A DNA stretch of 39,898 bases from DATEHQ01 sp035279525 (GTDB taxonomy: Bacteria; Chloroflexota; Dormibacteria; Dormibacterales; Dormibacteraceae): NCBI GenBank assembly GCA_035279525.1, contig DATEHQ010000016.1, forward strand, positions 1-39,898, read 5' to 3'. Under the pieces are notes generated by a model, which was not told the DNA's origin, ran no database searches, and saw nothing but the letters and a program-made list of their open reading frames with translations. Below, in pieces: positions 15,617 through 23,787 of this stretch (positions are counted from its first letter, which is position 1; every line of letters begins with the position of its first letter). The position numbers and the translations under genes were made by a program.

Positions 15617-16129
15617 ATGGTGCGGGCTGCCGGCCTCGACGACGCGGCGGCCATCGCTCGCGTGCACGTGGCGACGTGGCGGACTGCCTACCGCGGCCTC
15701 CTGCCCGAGGAGTTCCTTGCGTCGCTGACGGACAGCCACTACACGGAGCGGTGGCGGCGCGGCATCGCCGACCCATCGAGTCGCGTGTTCGTGGCCGAAG
15801 ACGAGACCGAGACCGTCGGGTTTGCCTCAGGCGGAAGAGAACGCGCGGGCGAGAATGGATATGGCGGTGAGCTCTACGCGATCTACGTGCTCGACCGCGC
15901 ACAGCGCAGGGGATACGGACGCGAGCTCGTGCGTGCCGTGGTCGGCGGCCTGCGCGGGATGGGCTTCGAGGACATGATCGTCTGGGTCCTGCGCGACAAC
16001 ACGACGGCACGCGCGTTCTACGAGCGCCTGGGCGGCGAATACGTTCGCACGCAGCCGATCACGATCGGTCCGGCCACGCTGCCGGAGGTCTCTTACGGCT
16101 GGCGCAGCCTCGACGACGTGCGTTACTGA
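15617..16129 (+). CDS. GNAT family N-acetyltransferase
   Basis: A 170-residue GNAT acetyltransferase. The acetyl-CoA-binding motif A is RAQRRGYGRELVRAVV, preceded by the strand ELYAIYVLD and followed by VWVLRDNTTARAFYERLGG (motif B), all canonical. The N-terminus VRAAGLDDAAAIARVHVATWRTAYRGLLP resembles RimI-type/YhhY-type family members. GTG at 15608 is an alternative start, but a possible -10 at 15600-15605 favours the ATG at 15617. It converges on the phosphoesterase gene with a 7-base overlap. Substrate unknown. Confidence 0.9.
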   Translation: MVRAAGLDDAAAIARVHVATWRTAYRGLLPEEFLASLTDSHYTERWRRGIADPSSRVFVAEDETETVGFASGGRERAGENGYGGELYAIYVLDRAQRRGYGRELVRAVVGGLRGMGFEDMIVWVLRDNTTARAFYERLGGEYVRTQPITIGPATLPEVSYGWRSLDDVRY

Positions 16130-17100
16130 GGAGGGGGTAACGGCGACTGCGTGAAGTCGAAGCAGTCCGCCATTCCGTCCGACGCCGCCGTGCGATCGTT
16201 GAGTGACGGCAGGCCGAAATTGTTCTCGCAGAACCGGACGATGCCGACGTGCGAATGCAGGGTCTTCGAGATGTATCCCTTCTTCGCGTAGGGGCTGAGC
16301 ACCAGGCATCCGACCCGGCCTCCGTAGCGAAACTGCGTCCCATCGTTCCACTTCTCGACCTCGGGCGGCGTGACGTGATCCCACCACCCTCCCCAGTCGT
16401 CCCAGGTGATGAAGATGGCGACGTCCGGCCACAGGCCCGCGGCAACCAGAGCCTGGACCTGGCTCGCGGTCCACTCGCTTCCCTTCGTCACGTCTCCCGC
16501 TCCCGCCCTGCGCTCGGCCGAGGTGTCAGCCGGGTGCTCGCTCCAGACGCCGTCCGAGTAGAGCCAGGACACCGAAGGCAGCTTGCCGGCGGACGCGTCG
16601 GTGGCGAACTGCTGCCACCTGCGGCTCTTGCCCGCGGTGTACTTGATGAACTCGAACGCGTAGCCGTTGTAGTTGCCCCAGCTCAATCCCGCCGCGTCGA
16701 GCTGAGACGGCAGGGAGGGCTGGTCGAAGAGCGGCGGTCCCGGCTTCTTGCGGTAGCTGCTGGACGGGTTGTCCACCAGCTTCGAGTCGGCCATGATCAG
16801 CATCAGGTGGTTCGGCGTCGAAGGACCCGCCACGTCCGTGTAGTAGTTGTCGCAGAGCGTGTACTCGTTCGCGAATCTCCAGTAAGTCGGGATGTCGCTC
16901 TGCTGAAACGCGACGCGGGGTGCGGTGGTGTCACGCGTCAGCCACGCCGCGTGGCGGTGGTCGGGGTCCCTGGGCGGGGGGTTGGGGCTCCTCGGCATCG
17001 TGACTCCGCTGCCGCCGGGAAACTGCCCGAAGTAGTTGTCGTACCCGTGGTTCTCCTTGACGATGATCACGACGTGCTTGACGGGTGTCGTTGCGGCCAT
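16123..17100 (-). CDS. Phospholipase C/acid phosphatase-type phosphoesterase
   Basis: A 325-residue protein of the phosphoesterase family (PF04185) that includes bacterial phospholipases C and acid phosphatases. The metal/nucleophile motif VKHVVIIVKENHGYDNYFG begins at residue 7, and PSTPNHLMLI, a WDDWGGWWDHV metal-binding stretch and the C-terminal HSHVGIVRFCENNFGLPSLNDRT motif follow. Members are usually exported, but here the motif begins right after the ATG at 17100 and no signal peptide is visible; upstream in-frame codons (to 17175) overlap the preceding gene and are not signal-like. Only two bases separate it from the stop of the upstream HELxE gene, so they form an operon. Cellular location is therefore uncertain. 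Confidence 0.87.
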   Translation of the reverse strand: MAATTPVKHVVIIVKENHGYDNYFGQFPGGSGVTMPRSPNPPPRDPDHRHAAWLTRDTTAPRVAFQQSDIPTYWRFANEYTLCDNYYTDVAGPSTPNHLMLIMADSKLVDNPSSSYRKKPGPPLFDQPSLPSQLDAAGLSWGNYNGYAFEFIKYTAGKSRRWQQFATDASAGKLPSVSWLYSDGVWSEHPADTSAERRAGAGDVTKGSEWTASQVQALVAAGLWPDVAIFITWDDWGGWWDHVTPPEVEKWNDGTQFRYGGRVGCLVLSPYAKKGYISKTLHSHVGIVRFCENNFGLPSLNDRTAASDGMADCFDFTQSPLPPPQ

Positions 17101-17102
17101 GC

Positions 17103-17837
17103 CTAGAGGCAGCTCTGCGCCTGGTTGGACCACTCGAGCTGCACGGTGTAGGCGCCCAGCTGCTTTGTCTGCCACGCGCAGATGTCGCCGATCTCGCCGT
17201 TGGCATCGTCATACCATCCAAGCCCGGGCACCGGGTCTGTGATCGCCTCGCACAGCTCATGTGACGTGGTCGAGGTCAGCGCATTCAGAAGAGCGAGCGC
17301 GCCCATGCACCCGGAGCAGTCCGGGTAAGGCATGACGGCGTAAAAGACCTGGCCGTTCACGTCGCTGTGGTAGCCGCAGAAACTCGTGCACGACGAGTCG
17401 CTGCCGAGACTCACCGTGACGCCTGGCGGCAGGAATACGTAGTAGAGCGAGCTGCCCGTCGGTTGCGGGACGGCGGGGTCCGACGCGATCTCCTGCTGGA
17501 TCAGCTGCTGGATGTCACCGTCGGCGACGTTCGCCGGCGGTGCGGTGGTGAGCACCAGGCTGCCGACGCGCGAGCCGTGGCTGATCGTCTTGCCGGGCAC
17601 GCTGTACTCGGCGAGCTGGTCGATCAGCGGGCTCGTCAGCACGTAATCGAAGAAGCCGTTCAGCTGCTGGACCAGCGCCGCCTGCGGGTCATGCTGCCAG
17701 GCATCGCCCCAGAAGAAGACGAACACCTGCACCTCGGAGAGGAGCGCGCCGCCTCGATAGGTCAGGTTTGGCGTGGTGACGGGCGCGACCACGTCCGTTC
17801 GAATCGGAACGATCTGGATCGGGGAAACCGCAGCCAT
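17103..17837 (-). CDS. Conserved HELxEA metalloprotease-like protein, function unknown
   Basis: A 244-residue protein. The centre of interest is H193-E194-L-C-E197-A-x-T-D201-P followed by GWYD and GEIGDIC, a pattern seen in uncharacterised bacterial proteins and, loosely, in plant EXORDIUM-like proteins. The HExxE spacing and downstream acidic residues suggest a zinc site, which is inference. Six cysteines (150, 154, 174, 177, 196, 220) suggest disulfides or a metal site, yet no signal peptide is seen. The gene is immediately upstream of the phosphoesterase. A TATAAA at 17850-17845 lies seven bases before the ATG, so the message may be leaderless. Confidence 0.6.
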   Translation of the reverse strand: MAAVSPIQIVPIRTDVVAPVTTPNLTYRGGALLSEVQVFVFFWGDAWQHDPQAALVQQLNGFFDYVLTSPLIDQLAEYSVPGKTISHGSRVGSLVLTTAPPANVADGDIQQLIQQEIASDPAVPQPTGSSLYYVFLPPGVTVSLGSDSSCTSFCGYHSDVNGQVFYAVMPYPDCSGCMGALALLNALTSTTSHELCEAITDPVPGLGWYDDANGEIGDICAWQTKQLGAYTVQLEWSNQAQSCL

Positions 17838-17844
17838 GCTCCTA

Positions 17845-17850
17845 TTTATA
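17845..17850 (-). promoter_or_regulatory. Candidate -10 box of the HELxE/phosphoesterase operon
   Basis: Read on the minus strand this is TATAAA, in an AT-rich island. The ATG follows after seven bases. An AGGAG lies only one base from the ATG, too close to act as a ribosome site, which supports leaderless initiation. Confidence 0.4.
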
Positions 17851-17864
17851 AGAGGAAGTGCGGG

Positions 17865-17940
17865 TGTAGGCCGGATTCACTCCGGCCGTCACCGGGCGTC
17901 GCGGTTGCAGCCGGCTGTAGGCCGGATTCACTCCGGCCGT
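17865..17940. repeat. Two identical 25-bp palindromic repeats
   Basis: The same 25 bases occur at 17865-17889 and 17916-17940, 26 bases apart. Each holds a perfect hairpin GGCCGGA-TTCAC-TCCGGCC (17869-17887 and 17920-17938). The second copy runs into the 3' end of the MFS gene, whose stop codon (17930-17928) lies in the hairpin loop. They may act as transcript ends for the MFS gene or be a dispersed repeat family. Confidence 0.9.
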
Positions 17941-19085
17941 GGTCTTGCATATGCGATCCGAGGCACCAATGCCGTGCTCGCCGAGAGCACGCAGACGAGC
18001 GCGATGGCGAGGAACGAATAGGTCGGGCTGATCGTGAAAAGGGCGCCGCCCGCGAGAGCGCCGGCGATCTCTACCGCGGTCTGGACGGTCTGGAACACCC
18101 CCTGCGTACGCGCCTGGTTGCCGGGCTCGGCCCCGCGGCTCACCTCCGCGACCAGGCTCGGCACGCCGGAGATGGTGAACGTGCCCTCGAGGACGCCGAG
18201 CCCGATCAGCCACGGCACGGACGCGACGAACGGATACACCGCGGCGAAGAGAGCGGTGCAAATGAGTCCGACCACGATCAGGCGCCGGGGTCCGACCCTG
18301 TCGCCGAGCGCCCCGGCCCTCGAACTCAGCAGCGTCGCGGGCAGCGCGAAGGCCATGAACGAAAGGCCGACCGCGAACGTGGAGGCGCCGCGATAGGTCA
18401 TGTACAGCGACCAGATCGTGTCGAACGTTCCGATCATGTACGCGGTCCCGGCGCCGAGCAGGATGAGCGGCAGCAGCGCGCGCGCAACCCGCAGGGCCCC
18501 AACGGGCGAATCAGGAAGCGATTCCGCCGCCTGGACGGCGCGAACGTTGGGCAGGCCAACCAGGGCCAGCGCCGCGATCGCCGAGATCGCACCCGCGATG
18601 GCGAACACGGCGCCGAGGTCGAGCAGCGCGATGAAGCCGCCAATGCCTGGTGCGAGCAGCATGCCGGCGAGGTTGGTCGCCTGCATCATGCCGAAGACTC
18701 GTCCCCGCGCCCTTCGATCGGACACCTCGGCCGCCAGTCCGTAAGCCGCGGGATAGAAGGCTCCCTGCGCGGCACCCTGCACGAATCGAACCGCGATGAA
18801 CGCGGGCGCCGGCAGCGGAACCAGGTAGACGAGGAAGAGGGCGGCGGCGCCGAACGTCGCGGCGAGCATCACGGGCTTCGTGCCGAAGCGATCCGAGATC
18901 CAGCCCGCGGGGTAGCGGCTCAGCGCGTTGGCCAGCAGGCCGCTCGCGAACACGGCTCCGACGAGCGCGGCGGACGCGCTCTTCCGGCCGAGGAAGATCG
19001 GCAGCAGGGGCAGGAAGAACCAGCCTCCGACGGCGTTGAGGAAGTTGACCGCGTAGAGCGTCCACAGCGTGCGCCGGTGTTCCAT
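17928..19085 (-). CDS. Major facilitator superfamily transporter
   Basis: A 385-residue protein with about twelve hydrophobic helices. Typical MFS features are the loop after helix 2 (SRYPAGWISDRFGTKPVM) and a second such loop near the middle (SSRAGALGDRVGPRRLIV). It resembles drug/metabolite efflux carriers; substrate unknown. The ATG at 19085 is preferred; a TTG lies at 19091. The final residues RPE are encoded by the palindromic repeat, so the native C-terminus seems to have been replaced by repeat sequence. It diverges from the lipoate ligase-like gene with almost no gap. Confidence 0.88.
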   Translation of the reverse strand: MEHRRTLWTLYAVNFLNAVGGWFFLPLLPIFLGRKSASAALVGAVFASGLLANALSRYPAGWISDRFGTKPVMLAATFGAAALFLVYLVPLPAPAFIAVRFVQGAAQGAFYPAAYGLAAEVSDRRARGRVFGMMQATNLAGMLLAPGIGGFIALLDLGAVFAIAGAISAIAALALVGLPNVRAVQAAESLPDSPVGALRVARALLPLILLGAGTAYMIGTFDTIWSLYMTYRGASTFAVGLSFMAFALPATLLSSRAGALGDRVGPRRLIVVGLICTALFAAVYPFVASVPWLIGLGVLEGTFTISGVPSLVAEVSRGAEPGNQARTQGVFQTVQTAVEIAGALAGGALFTISPTYSFLAIALVCVLSASTALVPRIAYARPRPE

Positions 19086-19110
19086 GGGCAATCAGGAATA
19101 CTGGCAGGCC

Positions 19111-19887
19111 ATGGCGGCCGATCTCCTTCGCGAGCTGGAGTGGGACGTGGTCGGCCCATCGCCACATCCAGCCCACATGCACATGGCTCTCGATGAGGTG
19201 CTCCTCGAGAGCGTCACCGCAGGCAGGAGGCCTCCGCTGATGCGCTTGTGGGAGTGGATCGAGCCTGCGCTGGTGATCGGCTCACATCAGTCGGTCGCGA
19301 ACGAGGTCGACACGGACGCCGCGCGGGCTCTCGGGTTCGTCGTCACGCGACGCATGAGCGGCGGCGGCACGATGCTGTGTCAGCCGGACCGCACCGTCAC
19401 GTACTCGCTCTACCTCCCAGAGACAGCGGTGGCAGGCGTGTCGTTTCGCAAGTCCTACGCACTGCTCGACGCCTGGGCCGTGCGCGCCTTTCAGGCGATG
19501 GGGGTGCCGGCCGGCTACCGCGAGATCAACGACATCATCTCGCCGCGTGGAAAGGTCGGCGGTGCCGCGCAGGCCCGCCGCCGCGGTTTCATCCTCCACC
19601 ACACGACCATCGCCCATGCGATGGACGTCGACCTGATGCCGCGCCTGATTCGGATCGGCCGCGAGCGCGTCGCCGAGCGCGGCGTGCGGAGCGCCGACAA
19701 GGTGGTCTCGCCGCTGTCGTGGTTCACTCCGCTGTCGTGCGGAGAGGTATCACGTGCCCTGGGCGATCACTTCACCAGGGAGTTCGACGCCTCACCGGCC
19801 GCGCTTTCCGAGGGCGAGCTGGCGTCCGCGGAGGAGCTCGTCGCGTCGAAGTACTCCACTCCGGCGTGGATCAGCCGCCTGCCGTAG
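19111..19887 (+). CDS. Lipoate-protein ligase A/octanoyltransferase family protein
   Basis: A 258-residue BPL/LplA-fold protein, which attaches lipoate or octanoate to E2 and GcvH domains. RRMSGGGTMLCQPD at about 80-93 matches the substrate loop RRxSGGGxV, and K148 in GKVGGAAQ matches the invariant lysine of KIxGxAQ. MHMALDEVLL near 23-32 is the usual N-terminal helix. The start at 19111 gives the expected length before this helix; ATG at 19084 and GTG at 19069 would overlap the divergent MFS start. The 3' end overlaps the convergent DinB-like gene by 17 bases. Confidence 0.87.
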   Translation: MAADLLRELEWDVVGPSPHPAHMHMALDEVLLESVTAGRRPPLMRLWEWIEPALVIGSHQSVANEVDTDAARALGFVVTRRMSGGGTMLCQPDRTVTYSLYLPETAVAGVSFRKSYALLDAWAVRAFQAMGVPAGYREINDIISPRGKVGGAAQARRRGFILHHTTIAHAMDVDLMPRLIRIGRERVAERGVRSADKVVSPLSWFTPLSCGEVSRALGDHFTREFDASPAALSEGELASAEELVASKYSTPAWISRLP

Positions 19888-20383
19888 CCCTCCACTCCTC
19901 GACCAGCTCGGCGCTCTGCTGCACGTGCTCGCGGTAGTGGTCGCGCAGCCATCCGAGGATCTCTTCCGGGCTCGTCGGGTACGGGTCCTGGCCCGCACCG
20001 TAGACGACCGCCGCCTTGCGTGACCAGTCCGCCGCCTGCAGCCTGGACGCAGCTCCTCGCACCGCAGCGTGAAGGCGACCCATCTCGTCCAGCGAGCGCT
20101 TCCGCTCGTTCGGATTCATCCCGGCTTTGGCCCGACGCCCGACTTCGTCGGACTCACCGGGCGAGTCCTGGGGCTCGAGTGGAGCGAATCGCTTCGCGAT
20201 GATCCCGTCGAGCACCCGGCTGTAGTGCAGCAGGACCCAGTTCACGTGCACCTGCAACCCGCCCAGCGCATAGTCGTCGCCCGGCCTCAGGTATTGCAGC
20301 GCCTCATCGGGCACGCGGCCGAACGCCGCCTCCCATTCCTGGCGCGCGCCGTCGAAGTCCGCGAGGTCCGAATCGCGGCTCAT
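19871..20383 (-). CDS. DinB-like four-helix protein
   Basis: A 170-residue protein with DinB-like layout: an N-terminal helix, GLQVHVNWVLLHYSRVLDGI with a histidine (first putative metal ligand region), and a C-terminal GWLRDHYREHVQQSAELVEEW helix with paired histidines. These are the positions of the metal ligands in the superfamily. It is unrelated in close detail to the DinB protein at 1657. It ends 24 bases before the betaine-type binding protein gene begins its 3' side on the same strand, but an operon link is unclear. Confidence 0.72.
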   Translation of the reverse strand: MSRDSDLADFDGARQEWEAAFGRVPDEALQYLRPGDDYALGGLQVHVNWVLLHYSRVLDGIIAKRFAPLEPQDSPGESDEVGRRAKAGMNPNERKRSLDEMGRLHAAVRGAASRLQAADWSRKAAVVYGAGQDPYPTSPEEILGWLRDHYREHVQQSAELVEEWRATAGG

Positions 20384-20407
20384 GATGCCCAGCGGCCTGG
20401 CTTCGGC

Positions 20408-21325
20408 TCAGGCGAAGTAGTTGTGCTGCTGCAGGTAGGTCTTGGCGACCGCGTCGGCGTCCATGTGCTGAAGCTCGACCTGCCCGTTCATGCTCACCAG
20501 GTCTGTGGTGTTCAGGCCTGCCGAGACCTTGTTGAGCACGTTCTTCACCTCATCGGATGCGGCGGTCGTCCTGATCACCGGCACCACGTTGTCGGCGGCG
20601 ATCATGTGCTTGTCGTCGTTCAGGACGACCAGACCAAGCGACGGAAGATCGGCGTCCGAGCTGAACACAAGGCCAACCTGGATGCTGCCGTTCTTGAACG
20701 CCGCGCGCGTCGCCGCGCCGTCGGTGTCGAGCGTCAGCACCTTCTTGAAGTGCAGGCCGTACACGCTCATCAACCCCGGTAGGCAGAACTTGTAGGTGGC
20801 GCACTCAGGGCCGGCTCCGAACACGAGCTGCCCTGCGATCGGTGTCAGGTCCGTCAGGTTCTTCAGGTTGTACTTGTCCGCGGTCGCCTTCGTCACGGCG
20901 TAGGCGTTGCCGTCGAAGGCCGATGACGGTGTCAGGGCTTCGGCGTGGATCGCCTGGAGGTAGGTGTTCAGCTTGGTGGTCGTGGCCGCGGGGTCGGCGG
21001 TGGCCTCGCCCTTGCTCTGGTTGTAGTACTCGAGCTCGCTCGCGGCGTAGCCGGGGTAGAGGTCGATCTGTCCGCTCTGGAGGGCGGGCGCCACCACCTT
21101 ACGGGTGCCCAGGTCCAGCTTGTAGTTGATCGTGTATCCGTCGTGGGCCAGGGCCTGCCCGTAGATCTGGGCCAGGATGTCGCTTTCGGGGAAGTTGAAC
21201 GCGGCGACCGTCAGGGTTCCCTTGTTGCCCGAGCCGCCACTGGGGCTGCTGCCACAGGCCGCGACCACGGTGACGGCGAGCGCGATGACGGCGAGCCACC
21301 ACGCGGAAACCGGCTTACGGATCAT
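20408..21325 (-). CDS. ABC transporter substrate-binding lipoprotein, quaternary amine (OpuAC/ProX) type
   Basis: A 305-residue extracytoplasmic binding protein. The signal peptide ends in VTVVAAC with the lipobox cysteine at 24. The mature part matches the OpuAC/glycine-betaine-binding fold: LTVAAFNFPESDILAQIYGQAL, DLYPGYAASELEYY, and a C-terminal LNKVSAGLNTTDLVSMNGQVE typical of osmoprotectant/choline binding proteins. A strong Shine-Dalgarno (21341-21333) fixes the ATG at 21325 over a start 12 codons upstream. It is last in a minus-strand operon behind the two permease genes. Betaine, choline or carnitine are family substrates; the exact ligand is unknown. Confidence 0.9.
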   Translation of the reverse strand: MIRKPVSAWWLAVIALAVTVVAACGSSPSGGSGNKGTLTVAAFNFPESDILAQIYGQALAHDGYTINYKLDLGTRKVVAPALQSGQIDLYPGYAASELEYYNQSKGEATADPAATTTKLNTYLQAIHAEALTPSSAFDGNAYAVTKATADKYNLKNLTDLTPIAGQLVFGAGPECATYKFCLPGLMSVYGLHFKKVLTLDTDGAATRAAFKNGSIQVGLVFSSDADLPSLGLVVLNDDKHMIAADNVVPVIRTTAASDEVKNVLNKVSAGLNTTDLVSMNGQVELQHMDADAVAKTYLQQHNYFA

Positions 21326-21332
21326 TGAATTT

Positions 21333-21341
21333 CTCCTCCTT
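21333..21341 (-). promoter_or_regulatory. Strong Shine-Dalgarno of the binding-protein gene
   Basis: AAGGAGGAG on the minus strand, seven bases before the ATG at 21325. It is the best ribosome site seen in the window and decides the start. Confidence 0.85.
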
Positions 21342-21403
21342 GGCCGAGTGGCCTTCCGCATGCAAACCCGGCCCTTCGGTTGATTCTTCCATTTAGCGGC
21401 TCC

Positions 21404-22111
21404 TCACGCCGCCTTGGCAGTGGCGATCCGGGCCGCGAGCGGCCTCTGGAGCAACCTGATCCCCTGTGGCATGAGCAGCCGCTGCACCTGGGCCAGCAGA
21501 GCGTCGGTGGTGAGGGCGAGGGCCGCCACCAGCACCGCCCCGGCGACCAGCCGCGGAGTGTCGAATCGAGCCAGACCGTCGACGATGAACCGTCCGAGCC
21601 CGCCGCCGGCGATCTCGGCCGCCAGCGTGGCGGTGGCGACGACCTGGACTGCCGAGAGGCGGAGCCCCGTCATGATCAGGGGTACCGCGAGCGGTAACTC
21701 TATGCGCACGAGCTGGGCCAGCTCGCGGTAGCCCATGCCTCGCGCCGCATCCTTGACGTCCTGGTCGACCTCGCGCATGGCCACGTAGCTGTTGGTCACC
21801 ATCGGCGGGATCGCCAGCGCCGTCAGGGCGAGCACGATCGGAAAGTCACCGAGGCCGAAGATCTGGAACGCGATGACCAGGATGGCGAAGGAGGGCACGG
21901 CCCGGCCCACGTTCGAGACGTTGATGGCGACGTTCCCAAACTTGCCGAAGTGGCCCAGGGTGATCCCGATCGGAAGCGCGATCAGGGCGCCGATGGCGAT
22001 CGATTCCGCGGAGAGCTGGACATGCTCCGCGATCCTGGTCAGGATCGCGTCCGGGCCCTGCCACTGGGCGGGGTCGATGAGCCACTGCCAGGTGCTCTGG
22101 ATGATGGTCAT
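21404..22111 (-). CDS. ABC transporter permease (OpuB/OpuC type), second subunit
   Basis: A 235-residue inner-membrane permease with five to six hydrophobic helices. The EAA-like loop is DVKDAARGMGYRELAQLVRIELPLAVPLIMTGLR, which contacts the ATPase. Its ATG overlaps the upstream permease stop as ATGA (22111-22108), so both are translated together. With the binding protein and ATPase it forms a quaternary amine importer. Confidence 0.9.
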   Translation of the reverse strand: MTIIQSTWQWLIDPAQWQGPDAILTRIAEHVQLSAESIAIGALIALPIGITLGHFGKFGNVAINVSNVGRAVPSFAILVIAFQIFGLGDFPIVLALTALAIPPMVTNSYVAMREVDQDVKDAARGMGYRELAQLVRIELPLAVPLIMTGLRLSAVQVVATATLAAEIAGGGLGRFIVDGLARFDTPRLVAGAVLVAALALTTDALLAQVQRLLMPQGIRLLQRPLAARIATAKAA

Positions 22112-22779
22112 GCCGTTCTCGCCCAGGGCACCGAGATCCGCTGCGTGACGAACAGGAGCATGTCCGCGACAAAAGCCAGGACGATCGAAAGCACAGTCGC
22201 CACCACCAGCGGCGTGTGGAAGTTCTCGATCAGGCCGCGCAGGATGAGCTGGCCCAGGCCGCCGATCCCGATCAACGCGGCGATGGTGACGATGCCGATC
22301 GTGGAAACGGTGGCGACGCGGAGGCCCGCGAAGATCGCGGGGAGCGCCAGCGGCAGCTCGACGCGCAGCAGGCGCGCGAGGCGCCGGTAGCCCATGCCGT
22401 CCGCCGCGTCGAGCACGTCGGCTGGGACCGCGTCGAGGCCGACGATCACGTTGCGGGTGAGGACCAGCACGTTGTAGCCGACGAGCGGTATCTCGGCGGA
22501 GAGGCCCGACAGCCCGGTGTACGGGACGAGGAACGCGAAGAGGGCGATCGACGGGATCGTGTAGAAGACGTTGAGCCCGATCAGCGTGGGGATCCGAACC
22601 GTGGTGTACCGCTGAGCGACCACCCCGAGCGGCAGCGAGATCACGAGCCCCAGGACGACGGCGATCACCGTCAGCTGCAGGTGCTGCTCCACAGCAGAGA
22701 GCACGTACAGGACGTGGCTCGACAGCCAGTCCCAGTTGATCCAAGGGTCGACGTAATCGAGGAATGGGCCGCCGCTCAT
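22108..22779 (-). CDS. ABC transporter permease (OpuB/OpuC type), first subunit
   Basis: A 223-residue permease of the same family, with the EAA-like loop DVLDAADGMGYRRLARLLRVELPLALPAIFAGLR, which is clearly paralogous to that of the second permease. About five or six membrane helices are visible. It is first in the minus-strand operon and starts only 21 bases from the divergent ATPase gene, so both promoters must overlap. Confidence 0.9.
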   Translation of the reverse strand: MSGGPFLDYVDPWINWDWLSSHVLYVLSAVEQHLQLTVIAVVLGLVISLPLGVVAQRYTTVRIPTLIGLNVFYTIPSIALFAFLVPYTGLSGLSAEIPLVGYNVLVLTRNVIVGLDAVPADVLDAADGMGYRRLARLLRVELPLALPAIFAGLRVATVSTIGIVTIAALIGIGGLGQLILRGLIENFHTPLVVATVLSIVLAFVADMLLFVTQRISVPWARTA

Positions 22780-22800
22780 TCAGATACGGTAAACGACGTC

Positions 22801-23787
22801 GTGATCCGCCTGGAAAACGTGAGCAAGCAGTTCGCGAGCGGGTCAAACGCGGTGCGCGACCTGACGCTTGAAATCCCCGACGCGCAGACGTGCGTCCTGA
22901 TCGGGCCTTCCGGTTGCGGCAAGACGACGACCCTGCGCATGATCAACCGCCTGGTCGATCCCGACCGGGGCAGGATCCTGGTCGACGGCGAGGACACGCG
23001 AGGCACCGACCCAGCCGCGCTGCGCTTGAGGATGGGCTACGTCATTCAGCAGACCGGGCTCTTCCCGCACATGACCGTGGGCGAGAACGTGGGCACGGTA
23101 CCGCGCCTGTGGAAGTGGGACGGGTCACGCATCAGAAAGCGAGTCGACGAGCTGCTCGAGCTGGTCGGGCTAGACCCGCGCGAGTATCGCGACCGCTATC
23201 CCCACCAGCTCTCCGGCGGCCAGCGCCAGCGAGTCGGGTTTGCGCGAGCACTCGGCGCTGACCCTCCGATCCTCTTGATGGACGAGCCATTCGGAGCGGT
23301 GGACCGGATCACCCGCGAACGCCTGCAGCAGGAGTTCATCCGCATCCAGCGGAGCATGCGCAAGACCGTCGTCTTCGTCACTCACGACATCGACGAAGCG
23401 GTCGTGGTCGGCGACCGCATCTGCCTGCTCAAGATGCAGGCCGAGGTGGCCCAGTACGACACGCCGGAGCAGATACTCACCCGTCCAGCGAGCGATTACG
23501 TCGCGGAGTTCCTCGGCCGCGAGCGCCTCGTCCGCCGGATGTCGGTGGTCGCCATCAACGCCGCCACGCTGCAGCGAGCGGACGGCGCACCGCCCCCAGG
23601 CGAGCCTCGCGTCGCGCTGAGCAGCACCCTGACCGAAGCATTCGCGGCGGCCCTCGCCAGCCCGACCGAGCACGCCGCGGTCTTTGACGGCGATCGCTAC
23701 GTCGGCGCGTTCACCGCCACGTCGCTCCTCGAGTCGCTGCGCCGCGCCAACACCGAGGGAGGTGAGTCGGTTGCCGCAGGAGTTTGA
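22801..23787 (+). CDS. ABC transporter ATP-binding protein (OpuA/OpuC type)
   Basis: A 328-residue ATPase. Walker A GPSGCGKTT lies at 35-43, the signature LSGGQRQRVGFARAL near 138-152, Walker B ILLMDEPFGAVD near 157-168 and the switch VTHD near 196. A ~90-residue C-terminal extension ends with AAVFDGDRYVGAFTATSLLESL, resembling half of a CBS pair as in OpuA/ProV regulators. The GTG at 22801 begins VIRLENVSKQF. It is divergent from the permease/binding-protein operon and couples to the downstream oxidoreductase, whose start lies inside its 3' end. Confidence 0.92.
   Translation: MIRLENVSKQFASGSNAVRDLTLEIPDAQTCVLIGPSGCGKTTTLRMINRLVDPDRGRILVDGEDTRGTDPAALRLRMGYVIQQTGLFPHMTVGENVGTVPRLWKWDGSRIRKRVDELLELVGLDPREYRDRYPHQLSGGQRQRVGFARALGADPPILLMDEPFGAVDRITRERLQQEFIRIQRSMRKTVVFVTHDIDEAVVVGDRICLLKMQAEVAQYDTPEQILTRPASDYVAEFLGRERLVRRMSVVAINAATLQRADGAPPPGEPRVALSSTLTEAFAAALASPTEHAAVFDGDRYVGAFTATSLLESLRRANTEGGESVAAGV

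Noticed and set aside
14331..16010. A 559-codon open frame on the minus strand
   Set aside because: It is rich in Arg, runs out of frame over the BNR gene and antisense to the GNAT gene; a shadow of GC-rich coding DNA.
17865..17940. CRISPR array
   Set aside because: Only two 25-base copies with one 26-base interval, and the copies are hairpins partly inside a coding sequence; no cas gene.
17367..19196. A 609-codon open frame on the plus strand
   Set aside because: It is antisense to the HELxE and MFS genes, charged and repetitive, with no domain.
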